Below are positions 16,698 to 26,210 of a stretch of DNA of 39,628 nucleotides, piece after piece. The DNA is from Dactylosporangium aurantiacum. Lineage in GTDB: Bacteria; Actinomycetota; Actinomycetes; Mycobacteriales; Micromonosporaceae. The notes under the pieces were generated by a model, which was given only the letters and a program-made list of their open reading frames with translations, made no database searches and had not been told where the DNA came from. The stretch is taken from positions 1 to 39,628 of the forward strand of contig NZ_JNYJ01000078.1 of the NCBI RefSeq assembly GCF_000716715.1, read 5' to 3'. Position 1 is the first letter of the stretch, and the number at the start of each line of letters is the position of its first letter. Both the position numbers and the translations under genes were made by a program.

Positions 16698-17569
16698 GCG
16701 ACCGCGCGCCGGCACAGTGGGACATCGTCGACGCCCACCATCACCTCTGGGTCCGCGCCGAGCATCCGCAGCCGTGGATCAACGCCGCGACGATGACGGC
16801 GATCAACGCTGACTTCACCGTCGATGACCTGGCCCCGCTGGCCAAGTCCGCCGGGGTCACCCGCACCGTCGTCGTGCAGTCCATCTCCTCGGAGGCGGAG
16901 ACCGCCGACCTGTTGCGCCTGGCCGGCACGAGCGACCTGATCGGGGGCGTCGTCGGCTGGGTCGACCTCATGGCGGGCGACGTCGCCGAGCGCGTCGCCC
17001 GCCTGCGGGCCGGCCCGGGCGGCGACCGGCTCGCCGGCATCCGCCACCTCGTGCAGGGCGAGTCCGATCCCGCCTTCCTCGACCGGCCGGACCTGCGCCG
17101 CGGCGTCGCGGCCGTCGGTGCGGCCGGTCTCGTGTTCGACCTGGTGATCCGCCGCCACCAGCTGCCCGCGGCGGCCCGGCTGGCCCGGGACCTGCCCGAG
17201 GTGCGCTTCGTCCTGGACCATCTCGGCAAGCCCTCGACGCCCTGCTCGCGGGACGGCGGCTGGGCCCGGGACCTGCGCACCTTCGCCCGGCTGCCGAACA
17301 CCACGGCGAAGCTGTCCGGGCTGGCGACCGAGGCCGACTGGTCGACGTGGACCCCGCAGGACCTGCGGCCCGCCGTCGACCACGCGATCGAGGTCTTCGG
17401 GCCGTCCCGGCTGATGTTCGGCTCCGACTGGCCCGTGTGCCTGCTCGCCACCTCGTACCAGCGCTGGATCGACGTGCTGGGCGAGCTGCTCGACCCGCTG
17501 GGCGAGGCGGACCAGGCGATGATCTGGCACCGCACGGCCCGCCGCGTCTACCGCCTGCCACGGGCATGA
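16694..17569 (+). CDS. COG3618 amidohydrolase-fold sugar lactonase (L-fuconolactonase-like)
   Basis: 291 residues. The ATG at 16694 overlaps the SDR stop (ATGA) and begins just before the metal-binding HxH in DAHHHLW; a longer in-frame extension upstream is only a shadow of the SDR gene. Other family residues: LIGGVVGWVDL, GIRHLVQGE, FVLDHLGKP (His) and FGSDWPVC (catalytic Asp). COG3618 enzymes open sugar lactones such as L-fucono-1,5-lactone or rhamnono/galactarolactones. Sitting between a sugar-acid dehydrogenase and a fucose-dehydrogenase-type reductase, it most likely hydrolyses the lactone made by the latter. Confidence 0.87.
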   Translation: MSDRAPAQWDIVDAHHHLWVRAEHPQPWINAATMTAINADFTVDDLAPLAKSAGVTRTVVVQSISSEAETADLLRLAGTSDLIGGVVGWVDLMAGDVAERVARLRAGPGGDRLAGIRHLVQGESDPAFLDRPDLRRGVAAVGAAGLVFDLVIRRHQLPAAARLARDLPEVRFVLDHLGKPSTPCSRDGGWARDLRTFARLPNTTAKLSGLATEADWSTWTPQDLRPAVDHAIEVFGPSRLMFGSDWPVCLLATSYQRWIDVLGELLDPLGEADQAMIWHRTARRVYRLPRA

Positions 17570-18543
17570 TGCGCCGGGCGTTGCCCCGCCGGCCCGCGGT
17601 CGGCCTCACCACGCTCGGCTTCGGCGCAGCGCAGGGCGGCAACCTGTTCCACGCGATCACCGACGAGACGTTCGCCGCCGCCGTCGACACCGCCTGGGAC
17701 GCGGGCATCCGCTACTTCGACACCGCCCCGCACTACGGGCTGGGCCTGTCCGAACGGCGGCTCGGCGCCGCCCTGCGCGCCCGGCCGCGCGAGGAGTACG
17801 TGGTCTCGACGAAGGTGGGCCGGCTGCTGGTCCCGTCGCCCGGCACGGCGCACCTGCGCGACCCGGAGGGCTTCGACGTGGCCGCGACCCACCGCCGGGA
17901 GTGGGACTTCAGCCGCGACGGCGTGCGCCGCTCCCTCGAGGCGAGCCTCGAGCGCACCGGCCTCGACCGCATCGACGTGGTGTACCTGCACGACCCGGAC
18001 GAGCACTGGCGGCAGGCCGCGACCGAGGCCGTGCCGGCCCTCGCCGAGCTGCGCGACCAGGGCGTCATCGGGGCGATCGGCGCCGGCATGAACCAGTCGG
18101 CGATGCTCGCCCGGTTCGTCCGGGAGACCGACGTCGACGTGGTGCTGTGCGCCGGCCGGTACACGCTGCTGGAGCAGGGCGCGCTGCACGACCTGCTGCC
18201 CGCCGCCCAGGACCGCGGGGTGGGCGTCGTGGTCGCCGGCGTCTACAACTCGGGGCTGCTCGCCACCGACCGACCGCCGGCCGGCGCGACCTACAACTAC
18301 GCTCCGGCGCCGCCGGAGCTCATCGGCCGCGCGACCCGCATCGCGCAGGTGTGCGAGGCGCACGGGGTCACGCTGCCCGAGGCGGCGCTCGCCTTCGTCC
18401 GGTCACACCCCGCCGTCGTCTCGACCGTGGTCGGCATGCACGACGCGGGGCAGGTCGCCGAGACCGTGCGGCGGGCCGGCGTGACGGTCCCCGAGGCCCT
18501 GTGGCCCGCCCTGCGGGCGGCAGGGCTGCTCGGCCCGCGCTGA
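17566..18543 (+). CDS. Aldo/keto reductase, L-fucose/D-threo-aldose 1-dehydrogenase type
   Basis: 325 residues. Catalytic tetrad visible: Asp and Tyr in YFDTAPHYGLGLSERRLG, Lys in VSTKVGRLL and His in VYLHDPDEHW; then GAIGAGMNQ and AGRYTLLEQ, diagnostic of the D-threo-aldose/L-fucose dehydrogenase group rather than xylose reductases. It would oxidise C1 of L-fucose (or D-arabinose, L-galactose) to the lactone using NAD(P). The ATG at 17566 overlaps the lactonase stop (ATGA); the next codon is also ATG. Last gene of the operon, followed by a strong hairpin. Subfamily well supported; the natural substrate is inferred. Confidence 0.88.
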   Translation: MMRRALPRRPAVGLTTLGFGAAQGGNLFHAITDETFAAAVDTAWDAGIRYFDTAPHYGLGLSERRLGAALRARPREEYVVSTKVGRLLVPSPGTAHLRDPEGFDVAATHRREWDFSRDGVRRSLEASLERTGLDRIDVVYLHDPDEHWRQAATEAVPALAELRDQGVIGAIGAGMNQSAMLARFVRETDVDVVLCAGRYTLLEQGALHDLLPAAQDRGVGVVVAGVYNSGLLATDRPPAGATYNYAPAPPELIGRATRIAQVCEAHGVTLPEAALAFVRSHPAVVSTVVGMHDAGQVAETVRRAGVTVPEALWPALRAAGLLGPR

Positions 18544-18551
18544 ACGCCGGA

Positions 18552-18583
18552 CCGGCCGGGGGCGCGAGCGCTCCCCCGGCCGG
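18552..18583. terminator. Bidirectional terminator hairpin
   Basis: ccggccggggg (18552-18562) and cccccggccgg (18573-18583) form an 11-bp perfect stem with a 10-base loop, in the 52 bases between the converging reductase and arabinofuranosidase genes. Confidence 0.85.
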
Positions 18584-18595
18584 CCGGGCACGGGT

Positions 18596-20080
18596 TCAGC
18601 GGTAGCCGGCCGCGACGATGTTGGCCTGGACCGCGTTCTCCGTCGCGTCGGACGGGTAGCCCGCCACCATGGCGCCCTCGTAGAACGTGCCGGCGCTCTG
18701 GTTCGCGCCGCCGTCGGGCTTGCAGCAGTCACCGCCGCTGCCGAGCACGATCGCGCCCTGCTTCTTCATCGGGCTGTAGCCGTTGGGCAGGCCACCGTCG
18801 TACAGGGTGAACAGGCCGCCGGACTGTGCGTTGCTGCCCTTGATCGCGAAGCGGGACGTGCCGTTGTTCTTCAGCGTCGCGGTGACGAACTTGCTGGTGA
18901 ACGCCCGCTGGTTGGGGTTCCAGGCGCTGCTGCCACCGGGGAACAGGCCCCACTCCAGGTCCGCCTGGACCCACGGGCCGGTGCCGGAGCAGCCGCCGAA
19001 CCAGCAGCTGGTGCCGAAGTAGATCGCGTCCATGGCACCGGCGGCGTCGGCCTTGCGGGTCGTCTCGCTGTTGCCGTAGTCGAAGCAGCAGCCGCTGTTG
19101 ACGTGGGTGCCGCTGGTCACCATGTACATGCCCTCGGGCGCGGACCCGGTCGGCACGCCGGTCAGGTGCCCGTCGCGCCAGTAGCTGTTGCCCGGGTTGA
19201 TGTACAGCGAGTACGCCTTGCCGCCGCCGACCGTCAGCGACTCGGTCGTCGCCCTCGCCGGGCTGCTCTGCGGGGAGCCGGGGACCACGGAGGAGCCCTG
19301 GTACCACAGGTCGTTGCCGCGCCCGGACTGGTCGAACAGGACGGTGATCACGCAGGTGGTGCCGCTGCAGAAGGAGTCCTGCGCGGCGGCGTTCGCGGTG
19401 CCACCGGCGCTCAGCACGCCGATGTTGCGGGTCGTGTTGTCCGACGAGCGCCGGACCTGGTACAGGTTGCCGGTGTACGCGGCGTACAGGGCGCGGACGG
19501 TGCTGTGCGCGGCGACGCACGGGGTGCCGCCGGCGGCGTAGATGTCGCACGGGCCGCCGGTGCCGCCCGACGGCGGTGCGGTCAGGGTCCACTGCTGGTT
19601 GTTCTGGCCGCTGCAGGCGTACAGGATGACCTTCGTGCCGTTCGCGGTGCCCCGGCCGGAGGCGTCCACGCAGAGGTTGGACTGCACGCCGGTGATGGAG
19701 CCGTTGGCGTTGACGTTCCACTGCTGGTTGTTCTGGCCGTTGCAGTCCCAGATGATCACCGGGGTGTTGTTGGTGGTGCCGCGGCCGCTCGCGTCGAGGC
19801 ATTTGCCGGACATGGTCAGCTGCTTGCTGGAGGTGTACGTCCACGACTGCCCGGCGCTGCCGTTGCAGTCCCACAGCTGGACCTGGGTGCCGTTGGTGGT
19901 GCTCGAGTTGGGCGTCTCCAGGCACCGGCCGGAGCCGACGCCGATGATCTGCTGGGCGACGTCCGCGGCCCGCGCGGCGCGGGCCAGGGTCACCCCGACG
20001 GCGCCGGCGGCCACGAGGACGACGGCGAGCGCGGCGGCGAGGTGGCGGAGCCGGGGGCGGTACATGGGTAGTGCGGTCAT
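18596..20080 (-). CDS. Secreted GH54 alpha-L-arabinofuranosidase with N-terminal CBM13
   Basis: 494 residues. ATG at 20080 with AAGGAG five bases upstream starts a signal peptide (LAAALAVVLVAAGAVGVTLARAARAA); an open extension further upstream is not used. Residues about 45-165 are three CBM13 repeats (CLETPN, CLDASG, CVDASG with QSW, QQW, QQW). After a GGTGG linker comes an AbfB-type GH54 catalytic domain: GPCDIYAAGGTPCVAAHSTVRALYAAY, LFDQSGRGNDLWYQ, CCFDYGNSETT, with many Cys pairs. It would remove L-arabinofuranose side chains from arabinoxylan or pectin. The lectin is N-terminal here, whereas in the window's other CBM13 proteins it is C-terminal. It follows the esterase gene by 92 bases on the same strand and may share its promoter. 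Confidence 0.9.
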   Translation of the reverse strand: MTALPMYRPRLRHLAAALAVVLVAAGAVGVTLARAARAADVAQQIIGVGSGRCLETPNSSTTNGTQVQLWDCNGSAGQSWTYTSSKQLTMSGKCLDASGRGTTNNTPVIIWDCNGQNNQQWNVNANGSITGVQSNLCVDASGRGTANGTKVILYACSGQNNQQWTLTAPPSGGTGGPCDIYAAGGTPCVAAHSTVRALYAAYTGNLYQVRRSSDNTTRNIGVLSAGGTANAAAQDSFCSGTTCVITVLFDQSGRGNDLWYQGSSVVPGSPQSSPARATTESLTVGGGKAYSLYINPGNSYWRDGHLTGVPTGSAPEGMYMVTSGTHVNSGCCFDYGNSETTRKADAAGAMDAIYFGTSCWFGGCSGTGPWVQADLEWGLFPGGSSAWNPNQRAFTSKFVTATLKNNGTSRFAIKGSNAQSGGLFTLYDGGLPNGYSPMKKQGAIVLGSGGDCCKPDGGANQSAGTFYEGAMVAGYPSDATENAVQANIVAAGYR

Positions 20081-20108
20081 TGCGTCTCCTTCACCGGGTA
20101 CTGGCCGG

Positions 20109-20145
20109 CCGGCGGGGTGTGGGGGTGGGTCGGCCGGCGCCATGG
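20109..20145 (-). terminator. Weak hairpin between esterase and arabinofuranosidase genes
   Basis: gccggccg in the left part and cggccggc in the right part of this gap can form an 8-bp stem around a G-rich loop. It may weaken read-through but is not a clear terminator. Confidence 0.35.
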
Positions 20146-20172
20146 GCGGCATGGCGTCGTGGCGGGGGCCCA

Positions 20173-21574
<1,402 letters not shown>

Positions 21575-21893
21575 TTACCACACGGAAAAGCGCCCATGAC
21601 ACGGGGGAAGAATGGTAGGCGCGTCGCGGCGGGGACGCGCCTACCGGCAGACGGTCCCATATCCGGACGCATTCTTCAAGCCCGCCGTCAATGCGACCCA
21701 GCAGCCCGGACGACCGTTGCGAGGACGACCGGATAACACTTTTTCCGTCCCGGGAAATCGTCCGCGCCACTTTCTTCCACATTGACGAAAGCCGTTGCCG
21801 GGCGGCGCGTTGCCCAGTTGCTCCGGAGCCGACCGGCTAACCGGCGCCGCGGCGGGTAGGGGACCCGGCACGACCGAGGAGAGGAAGCCAGCC
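21575..21893. other. Intergenic region between divergent esterase and baeRF genes
   Basis: About 320 bases without a gene, noticeably less GC-rich than the surroundings. It must hold promoters in both directions, but I cannot place a convincing -35/-10 pair for the plus-strand gene; cattgacg (21781-21788) could be a -35. No RNA gene was recognised. Confidence 0.4.
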
Positions 21894-23018
21894 ATGAGAC
21901 TGTCGATACTGCGTCCGTTGTACGAGCAGGCCGGGCCGTGGGCGTCGGTGTACGTCGACACCTCCCGCAACACGGCGGACGGCGCGGAGCAGATGGACCT
22001 GCGGTGGCGGTCCGCCCGGGAGAGCCTCGCCGCGGACGGCTGCGACGAGGACACCCTCGACGCGCTGGAGCAGACCGTGCTGGAGCGGCCGCCGGAGCCC
22101 GGGCGGCACGGGCTGGCCGTGTTCGCGGCGCACGGCGCGGTGGCGCTCACGCAGCAGCTGGACGCGCCGCCCCGGCGGGAGATCGCCGCCTACGGGCCGC
22201 TGCCGCACGCGATGCCACTGGTCGCCCAGCTCGGCGAGCAGATCCCCTACGTGCAGGTCCTCGTGGACCACACCGGCGGCTTCCTGACCGGCACCGGGCC
22301 CGGCCGGCTCGTGCGCACCGCGAGCGTCGAAGGGTCCCAGGACTTCCCGATCCGCAAGAGCAACGTCGGCGGCTGGCAGCAGTCGCACTGGCAGCAGGCG
22401 GCGCAGGAGTCGTGGCAGCGCAACGCCGGCGAGGTCGCCCTGGCGGTCGCCGAGCTCGCCGACGGGTGCGACGCGGAGGTCATCGTGGTCGGCGGTGACC
22501 CGCGGTCGCGGCCGATGCTGGTGGAGCGGCTGCCGGAGCGCTGGCGGGACCGGGTGGTGACGACCGCGGCCGGGGCCCGCGCCGCCGGCGCCGACCCGCA
22601 CGCGCTCGACCAGGCGACGATCCGGGCGGTCGCGGAGCAGGCCGCCGCGCACGAGACGGACGTGCTGGACCGGTACCGCATGCAGCGGGGCAGGGACGCG
22701 GCCGCCGGCGACGGGCTGCCGGCGGTGGTCACCGCGTTGCAGCGCGGCCAGGTCGACACCGTCCTGCTGGTCGACGACCCGTCCTCGACGCAGCTGCTGT
22801 GGGCCGGGCCGGAGCCGCTGGAGCTGTCGTACGACGTGGCCGAGCTGCGCGCGATGGGCGTCGCCGAGCCGTGGAAGGTGCGCGCCGACGCCGCGATCGT
22901 ACGGGCGCTGGCCTGCTCCGACGCCGGGCTCACCCTGGTCGAGCGGGAGGAGCTGCCGGTGGAGGGCGGGGTCGCGGCGCTGCTGCGGTACGCCGACGTC
23001 GGCACCCGGCACCGCTGA
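21894..23018 (+). CDS. Rv2629-like protein of the bacterial archaeo-eukaryotic release-factor (baeRF) family
   Basis: 374 residues, about the size of Mycobacterium tuberculosis Rv2629. The opening MRLSILRPLYEQAGPWASVYVDTSRNT, the central IRKSNVGGWQQSHWQQ, IVVGGDPRSRPMLVERLP and the closing segment on self-contained alpha/beta repeats follow that family. The GGWQQ loop occupies the place of the GGQ loop of eRF1, so a role on stalled or damaged ribosomes or tRNA has been proposed for relatives, but this is not established for this one. ATG at 21894 after GAGGAAG-rich leader; the frame opens further upstream without a ribosome binding site. It seems monocistronic and unrelated to the sugar genes. 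Confidence 0.75.
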   Translation: MRLSILRPLYEQAGPWASVYVDTSRNTADGAEQMDLRWRSARESLAADGCDEDTLDALEQTVLERPPEPGRHGLAVFAAHGAVALTQQLDAPPRREIAAYGPLPHAMPLVAQLGEQIPYVQVLVDHTGGFLTGTGPGRLVRTASVEGSQDFPIRKSNVGGWQQSHWQQAAQESWQRNAGEVALAVAELADGCDAEVIVVGGDPRSRPMLVERLPERWRDRVVTTAAGARAAGADPHALDQATIRAVAEQAAAHETDVLDRYRMQRGRDAAAGDGLPAVVTALQRGQVDTVLLVDDPSSTQLLWAGPEPLELSYDVAELRAMGVAEPWKVRADAAIVRALACSDAGLTLVEREELPVEGGVAALLRYADVGTRHR

Positions 23019-23040
23019 GCGCGCCCGGGCGGCGCGTCCT

Positions 23041-23142
23041 CGGCGGCGCGGTGGTGCGGCGTCGGCGGCGCGGTGGTGCGGCGTCGGCGGCGCGGTGATG
23101 CGGCGTCGGCGGCGCGGTGGTGCGGCGTCGGCGGTGCGGCGT
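23041..23142. repeat. 22-bp minisatellite, four full copies and one partial
   Basis: The unit cggcggcgcggtggtgcggcgt repeats at 23041, 23063, 23085 and 23107, with one change (gtgatg for gtggtg) in the third copy; a shortened unit follows at 23129-23142. It fills most of the 158-base gap before the P450 gene. As 22 is not a multiple of three and all frames give low-complexity peptides, it is not coding. Confidence 0.92.
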
Positions 23143-23176
23143 TTCACGCCACGGTGGGCGGGAAAGAGGGTCTGTC

Positions 23177-24397
23177 ATGCCGAGACTGGACAACTCCCTG
23201 CCGCTGGCGCTGGACGGCTACGCGTGGCTGCCCGAACGGCGGCGCCGCGCCGGCGGGCCGTTCGCGACCCGGCTGGCGGGCCTGCCCGCGACCGGGATCG
23301 CCGGCCCCGACGCGGTGCGGTTCTTCTACGACGAGGAACACGTGCTGCGCCACGGCGCGATCCCCGAGCCGGTGCAGGGCACCCTCTTCGGCCATGGCGC
23401 CGTGCACACCCTCGACGGCGACGCCCACCGGCACCGCAAGGCGATGTTCCTGTCGCTGCTCGGGCCGGACGGGGTCGCGGCGCTCGCCGAGGAGACCGCG
23501 GCCGCGTGGGACCGCGCCGCCGCCGGATGGGCCCGACGGGAGATCGTGCTGTTCGACGAGGCGAGCCGGGTCCTCGCCGAGGCGGTCTGCCGTTGGGCGG
23601 GTGTCGACGGTACGCTGCCCGCCGCGGACCTGGTCGCGCTCGTCGACGGGTTCGCCACCCTCGGCCCCCGGCACTGGCGGGCGCGGCGGGCCCGCGGCCG
23701 GCTCGAACGCCGCCTCGCCGGGCTGATCGGCGAGGTCCGCGACGGCACCGCCGTGGCGCCGGCCGGATCGGCGGTCGCCGTCATCGCGGCCCACCGCGAC
23801 CTGAACGGCGCGCCGCTGCCGCCGAGGACCGCCGCGGTCGAGGTCCTCAACGTGATCCGCCCGACCGTCGCGGTCTGCTGGTTCGTGGCGTACACGGCGC
23901 ACGCGATGCACCTGTGGCCGCACACCCGCCGGCGGCTGCGGGCCGGCGACCCCGCCTACGTCGAGGCGTTCGTGCACGAGACCCGCCGCTTCTACCCCTT
24001 CGCGCCGTTCGTCGGCGGCCGCGCCGCCCGCGACCTGACCTGGCGCGGCACCCGCATCCCGGCCGGTTCGATGGTGCTGCTCGACCTGTACGGCCAGAAC
24101 CACGACCGGATGCTGTGGGAGGAGCCGTACCAGTTCCGCCCGGAACGGTTCCTGACGCTGCCGCCGGGCCGCGACGACCTCGTCCCGCAGGGCGGCGGCA
24201 ACCCCGCGACCGGGCACCGCTGCCCCGGCGAGGGCGTCACGGTCGGCCTGCTGGGCACGCTGGCACCCCGGCTCGCCGCGCTCGACTGGACGCTGCCGCC
24301 GCAGGACCTCACCATCTCCCTGCGCCGCATCCCGGCCCGCCCCCGCAGCGGCGTCGTCCTCGCCGTGCCGGCGGTCGACCGCGCCATGGTCGGGTAG
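23177..24397 (+). CDS. Cytochrome P450, CYP152-like peroxygenase
   Basis: 406 residues. Helix K ExxR is E268-T-R-R271 (HETRRFYPF) and the haem ligand is Cys349 in QGGGNPATGHRCPGE. In helix I the usual acid-Thr pair is missing and an Arg-Pro (R228-P229, NVIRPTVAVCWF) is present instead, the hallmark of CYP152 fatty-acid peroxygenases, which use hydrogen peroxide and the substrate carboxylate without redox partners. The start ATG at 23177 (AGAGGG upstream) gives MPRLDNSLPLALDGY, the family-like beginning; a longer frame runs back into the minisatellite. Substrate probably a fatty acid. A small Cys-containing protein gene follows after four bases. Confidence 0.88.
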   Translation: MPRLDNSLPLALDGYAWLPERRRRAGGPFATRLAGLPATGIAGPDAVRFFYDEEHVLRHGAIPEPVQGTLFGHGAVHTLDGDAHRHRKAMFLSLLGPDGVAALAEETAAAWDRAAAGWARREIVLFDEASRVLAEAVCRWAGVDGTLPAADLVALVDGFATLGPRHWRARRARGRLERRLAGLIGEVRDGTAVAPAGSAVAVIAAHRDLNGAPLPPRTAAVEVLNVIRPTVAVCWFVAYTAHAMHLWPHTRRRLRAGDPAYVEAFVHETRRFYPFAPFVGGRAARDLTWRGTRIPAGSMVLLDLYGQNHDRMLWEEPYQFRPERFLTLPPGRDDLVPQGGGNPATGHRCPGEGVTVGLLGTLAPRLAALDWTLPPQDLTISLRRIPARPRSGVVLAVPAVDRAMVG

Positions 24398-24401
24398 CCC
24401 G

Positions 24402-24695
24402 ATGGGCGCGGCTGTCGCCGCCTCCGGCCAGTGGCACGACGACGACGGCGTCCGCATGCCGGCCGGCGACGCCCACGCGTGGCTGCCCGGCCACAACCAG
24501 ACCGTCTGCGGCGTGCCGCTGTCCCGCGCCGGCCTGCGGGTGTTCCCGCACGTGCCGTGGGAGTACCGCGACACCGACGTGCTCGGCCCGAACGACCGGG
24601 TCGGGCACGTCTGCGAGCACTGTCTCGCCGCCCTGCGCCCCCGCCGCCGCCGCGGCGAGAAGGCCGGCTGGACCCGCACGTCGCCGCGGCCCTGA
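24402..24695 (+). CDS. Small conserved actinobacterial protein with CxxC motif
   Basis: 97 residues: HAWLPGHNQTVCGVPLSRAGLRVFPHVPWEYRDTDV then VGHVCEHCLAA and a basic tail. Cys36, Cys71, Cys74 and nearby His residues could bind a metal. I recall similar uncharacterised actinobacterial proteins but no function. The ATG lies four bases after the P450 stop with no clear ribosome binding site, suggesting translation coupled to the P450 gene. Confidence 0.7.
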   Translation: MGAAVAASGQWHDDDGVRMPAGDAHAWLPGHNQTVCGVPLSRAGLRVFPHVPWEYRDTDVLGPNDRVGHVCEHCLAALRPRRRRGEKAGWTRTSPRP

Positions 24696-24712
24696 CGGCC
24701 CGCTCCGGGGCC

Positions 24713-26152
24713 TCAGTCGTCGTCGCCGGGCGGTGGCAGGCTCGCCGCGAGCCGGTCCAGGCCGGCGGCCACCGCGGTGTAGCCGTCCTGCTGGATGTCG
24801 CCGTCCCGGTGTTGCTCGTCGAGCTTGGTGCGCAGCTCGGCGACCCGCTGCGCGGCCTTGCCGGTGTCGCCCTTGGCGATGTCCCGGCCGACCTGGTCGA
24901 GCCGTTTGGTCAGCTCCCGCGCCGTCTGCCCGTCGATGGTCCCGGCGCCGGCCTGGACGCTGACCGTGCCGCGCAGCGCGGCGAGGGCGTCGCCGGGCCG
25001 CTGCGGCGACGGGTCGCCCCCGGCCGGCCCGGCGCTCGACGCCGCGGGCGCGGCGGCGGCCGGCGACCCGGACGCGGCGGCACCGGTCGACGGCTGGCCG
25101 GCGCGGCCGGCGACCAGCACCGCCGTCACGACAGCGGCGACCACGAGGGCACCGGCCCCGGCGAGGACCACGCCGGCCGGCCGGATCCCGGCGCGGCCAC
25201 CGGCCGCGGTCGGCTCGTCGGCAGACGTCACCGGCATCGCCCGGGTGGGCGCGACCACGGCCGCGGTGGCCCGGACCGGCGGTGCCTGCACGGCGGCAGG
25301 CTCCGTGCCGTCGGCGAGCCGGCGCAGCAGGTCGCCGGCCCGCGCCGCGGACGCCGGCCGGTCCTCCGGCCGCTTCGCCAGCAGCGCCCCGAGCACCCGG
25401 TCGACCTGTGGCGGCAGGCCGGGTCGCAGTGTGGACGCCGGCACGACCGGCTGGTTGACGTGCCGCGCGGCGAGCTGCATCGGCGTCCCGCCGGTGAACG
25501 GCGGGTGCCCGACCAGCATCGCGTACAGCACGCAGCCGAGGGCGTAGATGTCGCTGCGGGCGTCGACCGGTCCGCCGGTGGCCTGCTCCGGTGCCATGTA
25601 CGCGCTGGTGCCGAGCACCTGCTTCGACGCCGTGAGCTCCGCCTGCCCCGCGCCGGTGACCCGGGCGATGCCGAAGTCGCACACCTTCACCCGGTCGGCG
25701 GCGGCCCCGGTGAACAGGATGTTGGCCGGTTTGACGTCGCGGTGGACGACCCCGGCGGCGTGCGCGGCCTCCAGCGCGTCGCAGACCTGCACCGCCACCG
25801 CCACGGCGGCCGCGACCGGCAGCGGGCCCGCGGCGAGCCGGTCCGCGAGACTGCCTCCCTGCACCAGCTCCATCACCAGGTACGACACCTCGGCGCCACC
25901 GGCGGGCGAGCCGGCGTCGGTGCCGACGTCGTGGACGGCCACGATGTTCGGGTGCGACAACCGGGCCACGGTGCGGGCCTCCCGGTCGAACCGGTCCCGC
26001 GCCGACGGGTCCGCCGGTCCGGCCGGCGGCAGGATCTTGACCGCCACCGCACGGTCCAGCCGGCGGTCGAACCCGAGCCACACCTCGGCCATGCCGCCCC
26101 GGCCCAGCACCGTCCGCAGCTCGTACCGCCCGCTCAGCACCGCCTTGCCCAC
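24713..26152 (-). CDS. Membrane-anchored Ser/Thr protein kinase (Pkn family)
   Basis: About 479 residues. Hanks-type kinase domain at 9-270: Gly loop LGRGGMAEVW, Lys39 (VAVKIL), catalytic D139 in HRDVKPAN, DFG at 159-161, then APEQATGGPVDARSDIYALGCVLYAML. After a Pro/Ala linker comes one membrane helix (VVLAGAGALVVAAVVTAVLVAG) and an extracellular part ending in a helical segment (ELTKRLDQVGRDIAKGDTGKAAQRVAELRTKLDEQ) instead of PASTA repeats, so the sensed signal is unknown. GTG at 26152 is preferred (AGGG seven bases upstream); GTG at 26158 is possible, and an open extension further upstream overlaps the divergent gene and is unlikely. Confidence 0.9.
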   Translation of the reverse strand: MGKAVLSGRYELRTVLGRGGMAEVWLGFDRRLDRAVAVKILPPAGPADPSARDRFDREARTVARLSHPNIVAVHDVGTDAGSPAGGAEVSYLVMELVQGGSLADRLAAGPLPVAAAVAVAVQVCDALEAAHAAGVVHRDVKPANILFTGAAADRVKVCDFGIARVTGAGQAELTASKQVLGTSAYMAPEQATGGPVDARSDIYALGCVLYAMLVGHPPFTGGTPMQLAARHVNQPVVPASTLRPGLPPQVDRVLGALLAKRPEDRPASAARAGDLLRRLADGTEPAAVQAPPVRATAAVVAPTRAMPVTSADEPTAAGGRAGIRPAGVVLAGAGALVVAAVVTAVLVAGRAGQPSTGAAASGSPAAAAPAASSAGPAGGDPSPQRPGDALAALRGTVSVQAGAGTIDGQTARELTKRLDQVGRDIAKGDTGKAAQRVAELRTKLDEQHRDGDIQQDGYTAVAAGLDRLAASLPPPGDDD

Positions 26153-26195
26153 GGCCACACCCTGACACAGGCCCACCCGCCGCGCACGCGGGCGG

Positions 26196-26210
26196 TATCG
26201 TCCGCCGGTG
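26196..26210 (+). promoter_or_regulatory. Likely leaderless promoter of the signal-peptidase-like gene
   Basis: TATCGT (26196-26201) is followed by six bases and the GTG start at 26208. A -10 box seven bases from the start codon with no Shine-Dalgarno is the pattern of leaderless actinobacterial genes. Confidence 0.5.

Noticed and set aside
18561..18577. gagcgctc as a second CebR-like box
   Set aside because: It is part of the loop and arm of a terminator hairpin between convergent genes, not in a promoter.
23041..23142. CRISPR-like array
   Set aside because: The 22-bp units are directly adjacent with no spacers and there are no cas genes.
23117..23176. Longer start for the P450
   Set aside because: The extra residues come from the minisatellite and do not look like the family N terminus.
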